This document shows, piece by piece, positions 14,376 to 21,266 of a stretch of DNA of 21,266 bases. A program made the translations under genes and the position numbers. The notes under the pieces were generated by a model. The model was not told the origin of the DNA and searched no databases. It worked only from the letters and a program-made list of their open reading frames with translations. Numbering within the stretch: position 1 is the first letter of the stretch; each line of letters begins with the position of its first letter. Origin of the DNA: a virus; IMG/VR virus record IMGVR_UViG_3300029787_000395, positions 1-21,266 of that record. The stretch is one strand, 5' to 3'.

Positions 14376-16196
14376 TTATTTAAAATTTTCTCCGCCTACA
14401 CCGCCTGGGCCAATAAGATCATCTATAGATGGTTTTACAGGTGTTTCTTCTTCAGCTGTTGCAGGAGTTATTCGTTTTTTAATATCAACATCAAAATCAC
14501 TCAACCAATTGGTTTCACCTGGTTTATGATATCTTGGTGAATCATCTGCTTCTTTTGCTAGTGTATAGAATCTTCCTCCTTTTTCTGGCAGGTAGTCTGT
14601 AATTATAGTGAAGCCCATTGAAACTGATATTTTATTTGAAACTTGCATTCTTGTGTTGTCTCCTTCAATATTAATATCCCATGTTGTGTCTGAGTCTGCT
14701 AGTGTCAATGTTAAACTTTGAATTAGTATTGGCTGTTGCACAAGTATATCACCTATAGTTATTCTCATGTAAGGAGCAATTAATGCTATAGTTTCTTTGT
14801 CATATGTTGGGGCAGTATATCCTGCTAACGCATTAAGCTTACGCCATATTGGTTTTAATTCATCTCGATCATTTGCATGTATATCGAAGTCTAGATTCAT
14901 ATCTCTAGAAAATTGAGTGTAATGATAATTTGGATCTGCTCTTCCTATCATTTGTACTGGAGTATATCCTGGATTATATGAATCAAATAAATTTGTTATA
15001 ACAGCTCTAAATGTAATAATATCATCAATTGAATCAGTATCTCCAAATCCTATATTCGGACCAGTAAAGAAAAATTTAATATAATCCTGCGTTACTCCTG
15101 GATCGTTTAATACAGATCCCAATACTTTTCCTATTTTTTTTCTAAAATCGCCTTGATCACTTTCTAATTTACCTAGCCATCTATATGCATCCCCATATGT
15201 TGATTTTTTAAAATCTATAACATTAACTTTGTCTCCACGAAAAGCATTTACCAAAGCTAGTGCTTCTTTGGTTTTTATCCATTTTTCGGTAGTTGTATCC
15301 CATTGTGTTGATGCAACTGTTTTTGCAGTAAAGTCATTGCGTAAAGCAAATGAATTACCAGCATCTCCTTCACCATATAATGATTCTTTGTTAAATACTT
15401 TATATGATCCTCCTGGAGTAATACTTGCTGCTAAATATGCAGCTGCACGAGCTTTACCAGATTTTTTTCTCGCAACTGCAGCAGTTCCATCAATACGTTT
15501 TCCTAAAACATCAGCTGCAGATGATGGTAGAGCATCACTTTTATATGATCTAAAATCTTGATATGGAAATGGTATTCCTTCTATACCTCCTCTTTTTAAA
15601 CTTAGAAACGGTACTGTTGTATAACTTGGTTCTGTTTTTGCTCCTGCAAAACTTGTTCCAGCTTGACCTAATAACGGAACTCCTAGATTTTGCGTTCCGC
15701 CTAATGCTAAACTAGCTCCTAATGATTTCAATGCATTTCCATCTGTTTGATTTGTGTGATTTGAAATTATTCTATCTAATGGAGATATTACATCAGAATT
15801 CAAAGACTTTGTCATTTTTTCTCTTGAACCTACATTTGCAAATAATGTTTCTCTTCCAAAATTTACAGGCTTTCTAACGGTAGCTTCACGATATTCTTCT
15901 TGTGTTAACTCAGATAATTTTTTGTCTGGAGGTCCAGGTTTAGGTAATGGTGCAGCTAGATTAACATTTGCGGTTGATGATATACTTGGACCGCCACCTA
16001 TACCATTTCTTAAATTGAAACTATCTGCTTTATTTTGTTGAGTTGTACTAAATATACTGTAACTGCCTTGGTAATAAGGAGGGGTTGTTTGTATGTTAAT
16101 ATAAGGCTTTAGTGTGTTTGTAACAAACTGTGAGTATTTATTGATATGGGTCCATTTGCTTGAATTTTGAAAATTATGTGGATTTGTTAATGGCAT
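14376..16196 (-). CDS. baseplate protein, probable tail-tube initiator (gp48/gp54-like), 606 residues
   Basis: The first 400 residues are Gly/Ala/Ser/Thr-rich and may form an extended or alpha-beta mixed region (for example SLKRGGIEGIPFPYQDFRSY). The C-terminal domain at about 415-510 reads QFSRDMNLDFDIHANDRDEL, then WRKLNALAGYTAPTY, APYMRITIGDILVQQPIL and LTLADSDTTWDI. An F-S-R-x-x...DF-x-x-x-A-x-x-R-x-E-L...K-L-N-x-L-A-G-Y-x-x-P...P-Y-M-R-x-T-I-G-D signature is shared by proteins at the baseplate-tube junction in contractile systems, which is the basis for the suggestion. It could be a different inner-baseplate component. It starts 7 bases after the tape-measure stop with AAGGA upstream and ends 9 bases before the LysM-like gene, in one operon. 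Confidence 0.6.
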   Translation of the reverse strand: MPLTNPHNFQNSSKWTHINKYSQFVTNTLKPYINIQTTPPYYQGSYSIFSTTQQNKADSFNLRNGIGGGPSISSTANVNLAAPLPKPGPPDKKLSELTQEEYREATVRKPVNFGRETLFANVGSREKMTKSLNSDVISPLDRIISNHTNQTDGNALKSLGASLALGGTQNLGVPLLGQAGTSFAGAKTEPSYTTVPFLSLKRGGIEGIPFPYQDFRSYKSDALPSSAADVLGKRIDGTAAVARKKSGKARAAAYLAASITPGGSYKVFNKESLYGEGDAGNSFALRNDFTAKTVASTQWDTTTEKWIKTKEALALVNAFRGDKVNVIDFKKSTYGDAYRWLGKLESDQGDFRKKIGKVLGSVLNDPGVTQDYIKFFFTGPNIGFGDTDSIDDIITFRAVITNLFDSYNPGYTPVQMIGRADPNYHYTQFSRDMNLDFDIHANDRDELKPIWRKLNALAGYTAPTYDKETIALIAPYMRITIGDILVQQPILIQSLTLTLADSDTTWDINIEGDNTRMQVSNKISVSMGFTIITDYLPEKGGRFYTLAKEADDSPRYHKPGETNWLSDFDVDIKKRITPATAEEETPVKPSIDDLIGPGGVGGENFK

Positions 16197-16203
16197 ATCT
16201 TCC

Positions 16204-18096
16204 TTATGTTATTGCATTAATGCTATAATTATTTCTTGCTTGTGCTTCATTGATATCATCTATTCTTGTTACAATTTGTATACCTGATATTGCATCTGCT
16301 ACAGCACTTGCTATTTCTTGTGCCGTTGGTCCGCCTCCTCCAGCAACATTTGTTGTTGCTTTGTCTAAACTGCCTTGGCTTGTTGATGCCAATATATTGA
16401 ATCTATCATTTGGATCAAATAATATAGCATCATTGAGTTGAACTAGTGAGTCTTTGTTGTTATTTGTGGAAGTGGATGTTTCTGCTCCTACATTTGAGGT
16501 AACAGTTACAGGGCCGTTCACTACTAAATTTCCTGGTCCATTAATTGATGCTTGTATACTTGTAACTGCGTTTACTCCTGTAAGTTTATCGATAAAGCTT
16601 ACTAATTTATTAACTGCAGTACCTATTCCAGGAATAACGGCTGCTAAGTCGTTTATAGGTTTTCTCAATGTTACAAAATTTTGTGCTTGTAGAAATACTT
16701 CTCCGGCTTGTTGAGCAATTCCATCAGCTGACATAATATATGCATCTGCGGATTCTTTTATGCTTTCTAATAAGTTTGTTCGAGCTTCGGTAATTTGGGT
16801 TATTTGATCAGCATCTACTAAGTTATTTAGAATTTGTTCAGTTAGTAATGCCTCACTTTGTTCTGCTCGTAATTGTTCTGTTGATCTTATGTCTTGATCA
16901 GAGCCCATTTGACCTAAATTTTGTCCAGCTAATTGTCCTAGTGATGTAGGATCAGATTCTGCAATACTTACAAGTCCGTCTGGTAATTGAATCTGGCCCA
17001 TTAATCTGTTTTGTTGAACCATTTTCATTAAGTTACCTTCCGATATACCTGTAAGTTGTGCCATTTCTTGTCTTGCAAAAACATTTGTTTCTAGCGTTTC
17101 ACCAGTTTCTTCAATTATTTTTTGCATAGCTTCTGTTGCTGCAGCTGCATCTCCACGTACTGTTGCTTCACGTAATGCTGCTGTTAAACTATTTCCTTGG
17201 GCATCTACTAATCGTTGGCCTGATAATAATTGAAATTCAAGTTCACTGTTTATTGATGATTCAATATCAAGTAATTTTGTTCCTACTTTTGCAATAGTAT
17301 TAAAATCAGTTCCTAACATACGAGCTTGAAGTACTGCTTTTTCTAATGATCCAGGAACACGACTAAACTGCATTTGTATATCTGCGCCAAGACTTCCTAT
17401 GTCTTCAAATATTGTTTTTGCTGCGCCAGCTAAGCCGGTTTGTTTTTCTAATGCTAATGCAACTTGCATCATGTTTGTTACATTATCTTCAGTCGACTCT
17501 CCAAATGAAGCTCCATATAATTGAATAGCATTAGCTGCTTCAGGGGCTATACCTAATTGTTCTGTTAATGATCGTTGAACACGAAATAATTGTTCTGCAA
17601 GACCACGATTTGCTAGTAAATTTTTTGTTTGTAATGGAGCAATTTGTTTGAATTGTTGTACATATGCTCTTGCTTGACCTCCACCAATTTTTAATTCTTG
17701 AGCTATCTCATCTAATGTTTGACCAAACCCAGCTGATACTTTTGTAGAAACTCCCAATGTTTTGTTTAACGATAAATTTCTTCGTTCAAGAAATGTTAAA
17801 TTCCGTACAGATGTCTGTATTGCTTGTGAAAAGTCTTGTGCTAAGGCAATTCGTTTTTCAGTAACTAGATTTTGTTTTAAAGTTTCAGTTGTTAATGCTT
17901 CGTATAACGTGTTATATCTATCTAATATATCTCCACCGGAATCAAACTTATCATTCAAGCCTTGTTGATTAGTATTTCTTGCGTCTGCAGCTTCAGCTGC
18001 TTTTATTTCTGCAGGTGTTAGTGTGCCGTCAGCATTAGGCTGGCCATTTCTTGGTAACGTTTTTAAAATTTTAATATAGTTGTATAGAATATTCAT
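16204..18096 (-). CDS. probable tape measure protein (gp29-like), 630 residues
   Basis: The protein is long, with an extended helical N-terminal half. Residues 60-230 are rich in Leu, Gln, Ala, Glu and Lys, with stretches such as ALTTETLKQNLVTEKRIALA and QTLDEIAQELKIGGGQARAY. Helices and low-complexity Ala/Thr regions follow, then a Gly/Asn/Val-rich C-terminus (GNLVVNGPVTVTSN, NVAGGGGPTAQEIASAVAD). The length (T4 gp29 is 590) and the place directly after the gp26/gp51 chaperone pair and before baseplate genes are those of the tape measure gene. It should run inside the tail tube and set its length. No hydrophobic membrane segment or peptidase motif is seen. The ATG at 18096 has no clear Shine-Dalgarno, but the candidate promoter element C lies 8 bases upstream, so the message leader would be very short. 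Confidence 0.7.
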   Translation of the reverse strand: MNILYNYIKILKTLPRNGQPNADGTLTPAEIKAAEAADARNTNQQGLNDKFDSGGDILDRYNTLYEALTTETLKQNLVTEKRIALAQDFSQAIQTSVRNLTFLERRNLSLNKTLGVSTKVSAGFGQTLDEIAQELKIGGGQARAYVQQFKQIAPLQTKNLLANRGLAEQLFRVQRSLTEQLGIAPEAANAIQLYGASFGESTEDNVTNMMQVALALEKQTGLAGAAKTIFEDIGSLGADIQMQFSRVPGSLEKAVLQARMLGTDFNTIAKVGTKLLDIESSINSELEFQLLSGQRLVDAQGNSLTAALREATVRGDAAAATEAMQKIIEETGETLETNVFARQEMAQLTGISEGNLMKMVQQNRLMGQIQLPDGLVSIAESDPTSLGQLAGQNLGQMGSDQDIRSTEQLRAEQSEALLTEQILNNLVDADQITQITEARTNLLESIKESADAYIMSADGIAQQAGEVFLQAQNFVTLRKPINDLAAVIPGIGTAVNKLVSFIDKLTGVNAVTSIQASINGPGNLVVNGPVTVTSNVGAETSTSTNNNKDSLVQLNDAILFDPNDRFNILASTSQGSLDKATTNVAGGGGPTAQEIASAVADAISGIQIVTRIDDINEAQARNNYSINAIT

Positions 18097-18104
18097 GTAG
18101 ATAT

Positions 18105-18119
18105 CTTTATTATAAATAT
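18105..18119 (-). promoter_or_regulatory. candidate promoter element upstream of the tape-measure gene (copy C)
   Basis: The coding-strand sequence ATATTTATAATAAAG is identical to copy B before the gp26-like gene. It begins at the stop of the gp51-like ORF and ends 8 bases before the tape-measure ATG. TATAAT within it resembles a -10 box. Confidence 0.58.
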
Positions 18120-18410
18120 TTACATAGGAGGTTTTCCGATTTTATCTTTTGGAGATTGTTTGGTTCTTTGTTTTTCTATAGCTTTTTTCTTTTCATTAAA
18201 AAGTTTATTTATTTTTTTAATGTAAAACGTTCTTAGAAATATTGGCATATGATATATGTCTTGCCAAGTCCATCTGCCTTCACCTACCCAAAGTAAATCA
18301 AATAATTGTTCGTGAAATTTAACACGGTCAGATTGTTTAAAACCAAAAAAGGTTTGCTCCAAGTTGAAACATGGCTTTGAAGGTGCCTCCATCTTCACCT
18401 TCGAATTCAT
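18120..18410 (-). CDS. gp51-like tail chaperone extension, probably expressed by frameshift from the gp26-like gene
   Basis: The open frame from ATG 18410 encodes 96 residues. The first 22 or so lie inside the upstream gene and look random. The likely functional part begins near the T6 run and reads DRVKFHEQLFDLLWVGEGRW, then WQDIYHMPIFLRTFYIKKIN, with a basic tail. A phage chaperone motif with MPI-x-L-R-x-F-Y is what I expect in gp51-type proteins, which help tail assembly. T4 gene 51 also directly follows gene 26. No ribosome site precedes ATG 18410; an internal ATG at 18392 has a GAAGG nearby and is an alternative start. The better explanation is a frameshift at the T6 run (18345-18350) giving a 322-323 residue fusion, as in lambda G/GT. 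Confidence 0.68.
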   Translation of the reverse strand: MNSKVKMEAPSKPCFNLEQTFFGFKQSDRVKFHEQLFDLLWVGEGRWTWQDIYHMPIFLRTFYIKKINKLFNEKKKAIEKQRTKQSPKDKIGKPPM

Positions 18411-19089
18411 AATTATAATCTAATCTTGGAGAATTTGAATTATAATATTCTCGAAATGTTTTAGAGTCTTTTGCTAGAAAATTAAATTTAATAAAATTTT
18501 CAATGTCTTGTTGTTTTCTTGAATCATTGATCTGTGTTATTGTGGATGATAAAAATTTTGATACTGATTCTGTATCTGCATTTGTATATGCAAATTTCAA
18601 TGTGTATTCATCGTTTATTTTATAAGTAAATTCGCCATTATCATCAGATTCCAATTCAAATGGTATAGACTTTATTTTAGATAAGTCTACTGTTCTGTTT
18701 AATAAAGTTTTAGTTTCAGGATCTGTTACTGTAACTTCATATTCTTTACCATAACTTACAATTCTTGCGTATATAATTAATTTGTCTTTGTCAACATCTG
18801 CAATATCTTTTATATTGATATCTGTAATAATTAATGATTCCAACAATTTATCAAAAACTACCCCTTCGTTCATATATGTTTGATTGGTTAAAATATCTTC
18901 ATCATATGCAGTCATGTATCGCATTTCAACAGTTCCAGAACTTAAAGGATGTGATTTTGGATATATTTTTCCTTGGGATGTAAGTTCAACTATTTCTGTT
19001 GGTAAAGTGTTTCTTTTTGTTTTTTCGTATTTATCTGTCGCTAAATTTATCAGATTTTCATTTGTATAACGATCTGTATGTTTTGCCAT
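18337..19089 (-). CDS. gp26-like tail assembly chaperone / baseplate protein, 250 residues
   Basis: The stretch from about residue 30 (PTEIVELTSQGKIYPKSHPL) through SSGTVEMRYMTAYDEDILTN is the conserved start of the T4 gp26 (T4_baseplate) family. The central part (TKTLLNRTVDLSKIKSIPFE and ESDDNGEFTYKINDEYTLKF) is strand-rich. Family members precede the tape measure gene and are thought to act as tail chaperones. Two features stand out at the 3' end. The last residues LFWF overlap the gp51-like frame by 74 bases, and a T6 run with an upstream GGAG sits just before the UAA, consistent with a programmed frameshift. The ATG at 19089 has AAAGGA upstream. Candidate promoter B sits 16 bases before it, after a terminator hairpin that follows the tube gene, so this gene opens a new transcription unit. 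Confidence 0.8.
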   Translation of the reverse strand: MAKHTDRYTNENLINLATDKYEKTKRNTLPTEIVELTSQGKIYPKSHPLSSGTVEMRYMTAYDEDILTNQTYMNEGVVFDKLLESLIITDINIKDIADVDKDKLIIYARIVSYGKEYEVTVTDPETKTLLNRTVDLSKIKSIPFELESDDNGEFTYKINDEYTLKFAYTNADTESVSKFLSSTITQINDSRKQQDIENFIKFNFLAKDSKTFREYYNSNSPRLDYNYEFEGEDGGTFKAMFQLGANLFWF

Positions 19090-19105
19090 AACTTTCCTTT
19101 TAAAA

Positions 19106-19120
19106 CTTTATTATAAATAT
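19106..19120 (-). promoter_or_regulatory. candidate promoter element upstream of the gp26-like gene (copy B)
   Basis: The coding-strand sequence ATATTTATAATAAAG lies 16 bases before the ATG and about 11 bases past the end of the tube terminator tail. It is identical to copy C. The terminator-then-element order supports a transcription start here. Confidence 0.62.
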
Positions 19121-19130
19121 TGTAAACAGT

Positions 19131-19166
19131 AAAAATGGGAGTAATATATTAATATTTCTCCCATTT
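19131..19166 (-). terminator. intrinsic terminator after the tail tube gene
   Basis: On the minus strand AAATGGGAG (19166-19158) pairs with CTCCCATTT (19141-19133), a 9-bp perfect stem. It is followed by two more T residues, giving a T5 run before ACTG. The 16-base loop is itself partly self-complementary. The hairpin begins 7 bases after the tube stop codon. Confidence 0.8.
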
Positions 19167-19172
19167 CTAATT

Positions 19173-19682
19173 TTAAAATTCTAATACTGCGTAATCATAT
19201 TTCAATGTTAATTCAATTTGAACTGACTCTTCTGTGGTCCAATCCATTGTTCCAAAATTTGAATCTGCGATAAAGGCACCTTTTAACAACCACTCTTCAA
19301 TTATTTCTCCGGTTGGTGATAATGAATTAAATCTAATATCTTTTTTGTATTGTGTGCTATATCCATCTCTACCTGTTAATGATTCATGATGTAATCTTAC
19401 CCATTCCATTACTGACTGAGCTCCTGATGGTACTATAGGGTCATACAATGTAATTGATAAATCTTGCCATCTTGTTTTACCTTTTAACTTTCTTTCAACA
19501 TTGATATGATCTAACAATACTTCTCCGTTGGTTAAAGAAGGTCTTCCGGCAGCTTTTATAATATATGTAGGAATATCACTGATATACATGATGAATCGAT
19601 TGGTATACTTTGGTTCCCAATCAAACGCTCTATCAAATAATTCGTTTTGATCTATTCCTGGTAATTCTTGTTCTAATGCCAT
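19173..19682 (-). CDS. tail tube protein (T4 gp19-like)
   Basis: This 169-residue protein (T4 gp19 is 163) begins with an acidic N-terminus (ELPGIDQNELFDRAFDWEPK). It shows RFIMYISDIPTYIIKAAGRP and a C-terminal beta-rich half with TRWQDLSITLYDPIVPSGAQ, then GEIIEEWLLKGAFIADSNFG and LTLKYDYAVLEF. A tube fold of a curved sheet with a G-x-F...W...Y-D segment near the end is typical of contractile-tail tube proteins. Position directly after the sheath gene is diagnostic. It should stack as hexamers to form the inner channel through which DNA passes. The candidate promoter A is 14 bases upstream and AGGA six bases before the start. A terminator follows its stop. Confidence 0.88.
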   Translation of the reverse strand: MALEQELPGIDQNELFDRAFDWEPKYTNRFIMYISDIPTYIIKAAGRPSLTNGEVLLDHINVERKLKGKTRWQDLSITLYDPIVPSGAQSVMEWVRLHHESLTGRDGYSTQYKKDIRFNSLSPTGEIIEEWLLKGAFIADSNFGTMDWTTEESVQIELTLKYDYAVLEF

Positions 19683-19696
19683 TTTTTATCCTATTT

Positions 19697-19711
19697 CTTT
19701 TATATAAATAT
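19697..19711 (-). promoter_or_regulatory. candidate promoter element upstream of the tail tube gene (copy A)
   Basis: The coding-strand sequence ATATTTATATAAAAG is followed by AAATAGGATAAAAA and the tube ATG. It is identical to copy D before the 115-residue gene, more than 11 kb away. An extra promoter before the tube gene would let tube be made in excess of sheath. Confidence 0.58.
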
Positions 19712-19726
19712 ACATTCCTAAAATTT

Positions 19727-21266
19727 TTATTCTGGGAATGAAGCACCAGTTGGTTGAATATTAAAGTCTAATACTATAAATTCTGCGGTTCTGGTTGGTT
19801 GCAAAAATATTTGTCCGTATAATATATTTTGATCAATCAAATCTGGAGTGTTATTTGAGGCATCCATTACCACTCTAAATGCTGATAATCCTTGTTGTGT
19901 TCTTACACTTTCTAAATATGGATTTGCAATTGCTAAAAATTTATTTCTTGTTTCCGTTGTATTTTGTTCAAATACTAAAAACTTGGTAGCCGATGCAATA
20001 AATTTCTTAACAGTTATTAATAATCTTCTAACATTAACTCTATCTAATGCAGATGGTCTTGCTTGAAGAGTCTTTTGACCCCATATACAAATTCCGGTAT
20101 TTGGGAAGTTTGCTATAGGATTAACTCTATCTTCATATAATTCATCTCTATCTGCTTGAGTTAATTTTTCATATGTGTTAATTACAGATGTTAAACTACC
20201 CCTATTTAATCCTGCAGGTGCATACCATGGTGCAGCTACTGCATCATTAAATGACAATGCTCCAGGAACAACAACTGATGGTGGTACAAATATTGGTTTA
20301 TTTTTACCTGCGTCTACTATTCTTACCCATGGGAAATATGTTGCTGTATAATTTGAATCAATTGAAGTAACTTGATTGGTTACGGTTGATATTGAATCTG
20401 TTAATGCTCCAGCATCCATTATATAGAATGTGTCTTGTCTATCTTCTGCTAATTGTCTTGCTTCTGCAGTTACATTGGAATGTAATCTATCAATTATCCC
20501 AGGTATTACTAACATGTTAATATCAAAGAAATCTGTGTTGCTTAATGCTGCAAACGCTTTTCTATATGCTTTTGTACCACTAGTATTAGCAGCGCTGCAA
20601 TCGAATCCCAAAGTATTAGTTGATTTTATATTAGTACCTTTTAATTTTGGTAGATTTGGTCTTGTTCCATCAAATGCTCCTTGAAATGGTATCATAAACT
20701 TTCTAGTTCCAATTGCAACATTTGTTCCAAATGTTCCTCCTGTCAATGCTGTTTGCAATGATCCAGAATATGGTGATGCTATACTTGGAAAATTTGATCC
20801 GCTAGACTGTAATATGTCTCCTAAATAAAAATCTGTATTAGCTCCTGTATTTGATCCTGATGTTGGTAATGGAGCTAAATAATTCAAGTTATTTAAATTT
20901 GTAAAATCAAATCCATGATAATTTTTTGAATTATATGTTCCGCCTACTACTTGTGAAGTTGCATATGATGTAGCTGTTAAATTTAAATTACCAGCTGAAC
21001 CAGATGCATCAGGTATTGGTGAATTTAAAGCTTTAAATCCAAATGGAACTAAAGAAGGATCTATTGCTCCTTCGTTAACATTTGTTGTTACTTCAACTCT
21101 TATGTAATTTGATAAGTTAGGATACTCTCCGTTATCAAATATTTTTCCATTAGAATCAATAGTTCGATATTGATCACCAATTCTTCTAACAATATAATTA
21201 GGTGAATCTGGATCTAAATTAATATTACTATATGTTTCTAATATTTCTGGAGTTGGATCTGTGTCA
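19727..21266 (-). CDS. tail sheath protein (T4 gp18-like), N-terminus beyond the window
   Basis: The frame is open from the right edge of the window to the TAA at 19727, 513 codons, so the gene is cut at its 5' end. Near the upstream end it reads NYIVRRIGDQYRTIDSNGKI and continues GEYPNLSNYIRVEV, a segment characteristic of phage tail sheaths. The C-terminal part has NVRRLLITVKKFIASATKFL and FQPTRTAEFIVLDF-like strands (residues IFLQPTRTAEFIVLDFNIQP), the conserved sheath C-terminal domain. T4 gp18 is 659 residues, so perhaps 130-150 are missing here. In the virion, sheath subunits surround the tube and contract to drive it into the cell. The TTG at 20887 is not the start, because the frame upstream is open and reads as sheath sequence. 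Confidence 0.92.
   Translation of the reverse strand, partial: DTDPTPEILETYSNINLDPDSPNYIVRRIGDQYRTIDSNGKIFDNGEYPNLSNYIRVEVTTNVNEGAIDPSLVPFGFKALNSPIPDASGSAGNLNLTATSYATSQVVGGTYNSKNYHGFDFTNLNNLNYLAPLPTSGSNTGANTDFYLGDILQSSGSNFPSIASPYSGSLQTALTGGTFGTNVAIGTRKFMIPFQGAFDGTRPNLPKLKGTNIKSTNTLGFDCSAANTSGTKAYRKAFAALSNTDFFDINMLVIPGIIDRLHSNVTAEARQLAEDRQDTFYIMDAGALTDSISTVTNQVTSIDSNYTATYFPWVRIVDAGKNKPIFVPPSVVVPGALSFNDAVAAPWYAPAGLNRGSLTSVINTYEKLTQADRDELYEDRVNPIANFPNTGICIWGQKTLQARPSALDRVNVRRLLITVKKFIASATKFLVFEQNTTETRNKFLAIANPYLESVRTQQGLSAFRVVMDASNNTPDLIDQNILYGQIFLQPTRTAEFIVLDFNIQPTGASFPE

Noticed and set aside
15229-15561. 110-codon plus-strand ORF inside the 606-residue baseplate gene
   Set aside because: It is opposite to a well-supported gene, has no ribosome site and no recognisable protein features.
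18337-18410. Sequencing error explaining the gp26/gp51 overlap
   Set aside because: An error in the T6 run could fuse the frames, but T4 also has separate adjacent gene 26 and gene 51, and the overlap sits where programmed frameshifts occur. An error cannot be fully excluded without reads.
19713-19740. Hairpin CATTCC/GGAATG around the sheath stop as a terminator
   Set aside because: The stem is only 6 bp with a 16-base loop and no T-run follows; it is too weak to call.
19727-20887. Sheath gene starting at TTG 20887 (386 residues)
   Set aside because: The frame is open upstream to the window edge and reads as sheath sequence (RRIGDQYRTIDSNGK), so the gene extends beyond the window and the TTG is internal.
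1-21266. tRNA genes, CRISPR arrays, insertion sequences, att sites
   Set aside because: No cloverleaf-like segment, regularly spaced repeats, transposase or integrase was seen on either strand.

Overview
The window is a compact, strongly AT-rich segment of a tailed-phage genome of the contractile-tail (myovirus) type. It looks T4-like in gene content and is probably from a marine or other aquatic phage. Every gene I can support lies on the minus strand, so transcription runs from the right end of the window to the left. There is almost no intergenic space, many stop/start overlaps (TAATG, ATGA), and no gene-free stretch longer than about 110 bases. I see no tRNA, CRISPR array, insertion sequence or integrase. 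The host cannot be named from this sequence. A cobalamin-dependent ribonucleotide reductase implies a host that makes or imports B12.

Right part (about 21266 down to 11029), tail and baseplate module in transcription order: tail sheath (5' end outside the window), tail tube (gp19-like), a gp26-like tail chaperone overlapped in another frame by a gp51-like ORF, a tape-measure-like protein, a large baseplate protein, a small LysM/gp53-like baseplate protein, a large baseplate hub-like protein, and a 208-residue protein I do not recognise. The gp26/gp51 pair sits just upstream of the tape measure gene with a T6 run inside the overlap. This is the position and layout of the G/GT tail-chaperone frameshift found in many tailed phages.

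Middle part (11003 to 7719): a divergent family A DNA polymerase-like protein, a protein with a possible PD-(D/E)XK nuclease core, and two small unrecognised proteins (127 and about 115 residues).

Left part (7610 to 1), replication and nucleotide module: gp32-like single-strand DNA-binding protein, UvsX recombinase, 5'-3' exonuclease/RNase H, DnaB-type helicase (gp41-like), adenosylcobalamin-dependent (class II) ribonucleotide reductase, a 107-residue unknown, GTP cyclohydrolase I (FolE), a 51-residue membrane peptide, and the start of a QueD/6-pyruvoyl-tetrahydropterin synthase-like gene. FolE plus QueD are the first two steps towards preQ0, which suggests 7-deazaguanine chemistry, possibly modification of phage DNA.

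Regulation: a near-identical 15-base element (coding strand ATATTTATAWWAAAG and variants) stands a few bases upstream of at least four genes and is a candidate phage promoter. The gp32 gene has an AT-rich leader built from an 8-base repeat next to its ribosome binding site, which could be an autogenous translational operator. Two clear intrinsic terminator hairpins are present, after the tail tube gene and after the helicase gene.
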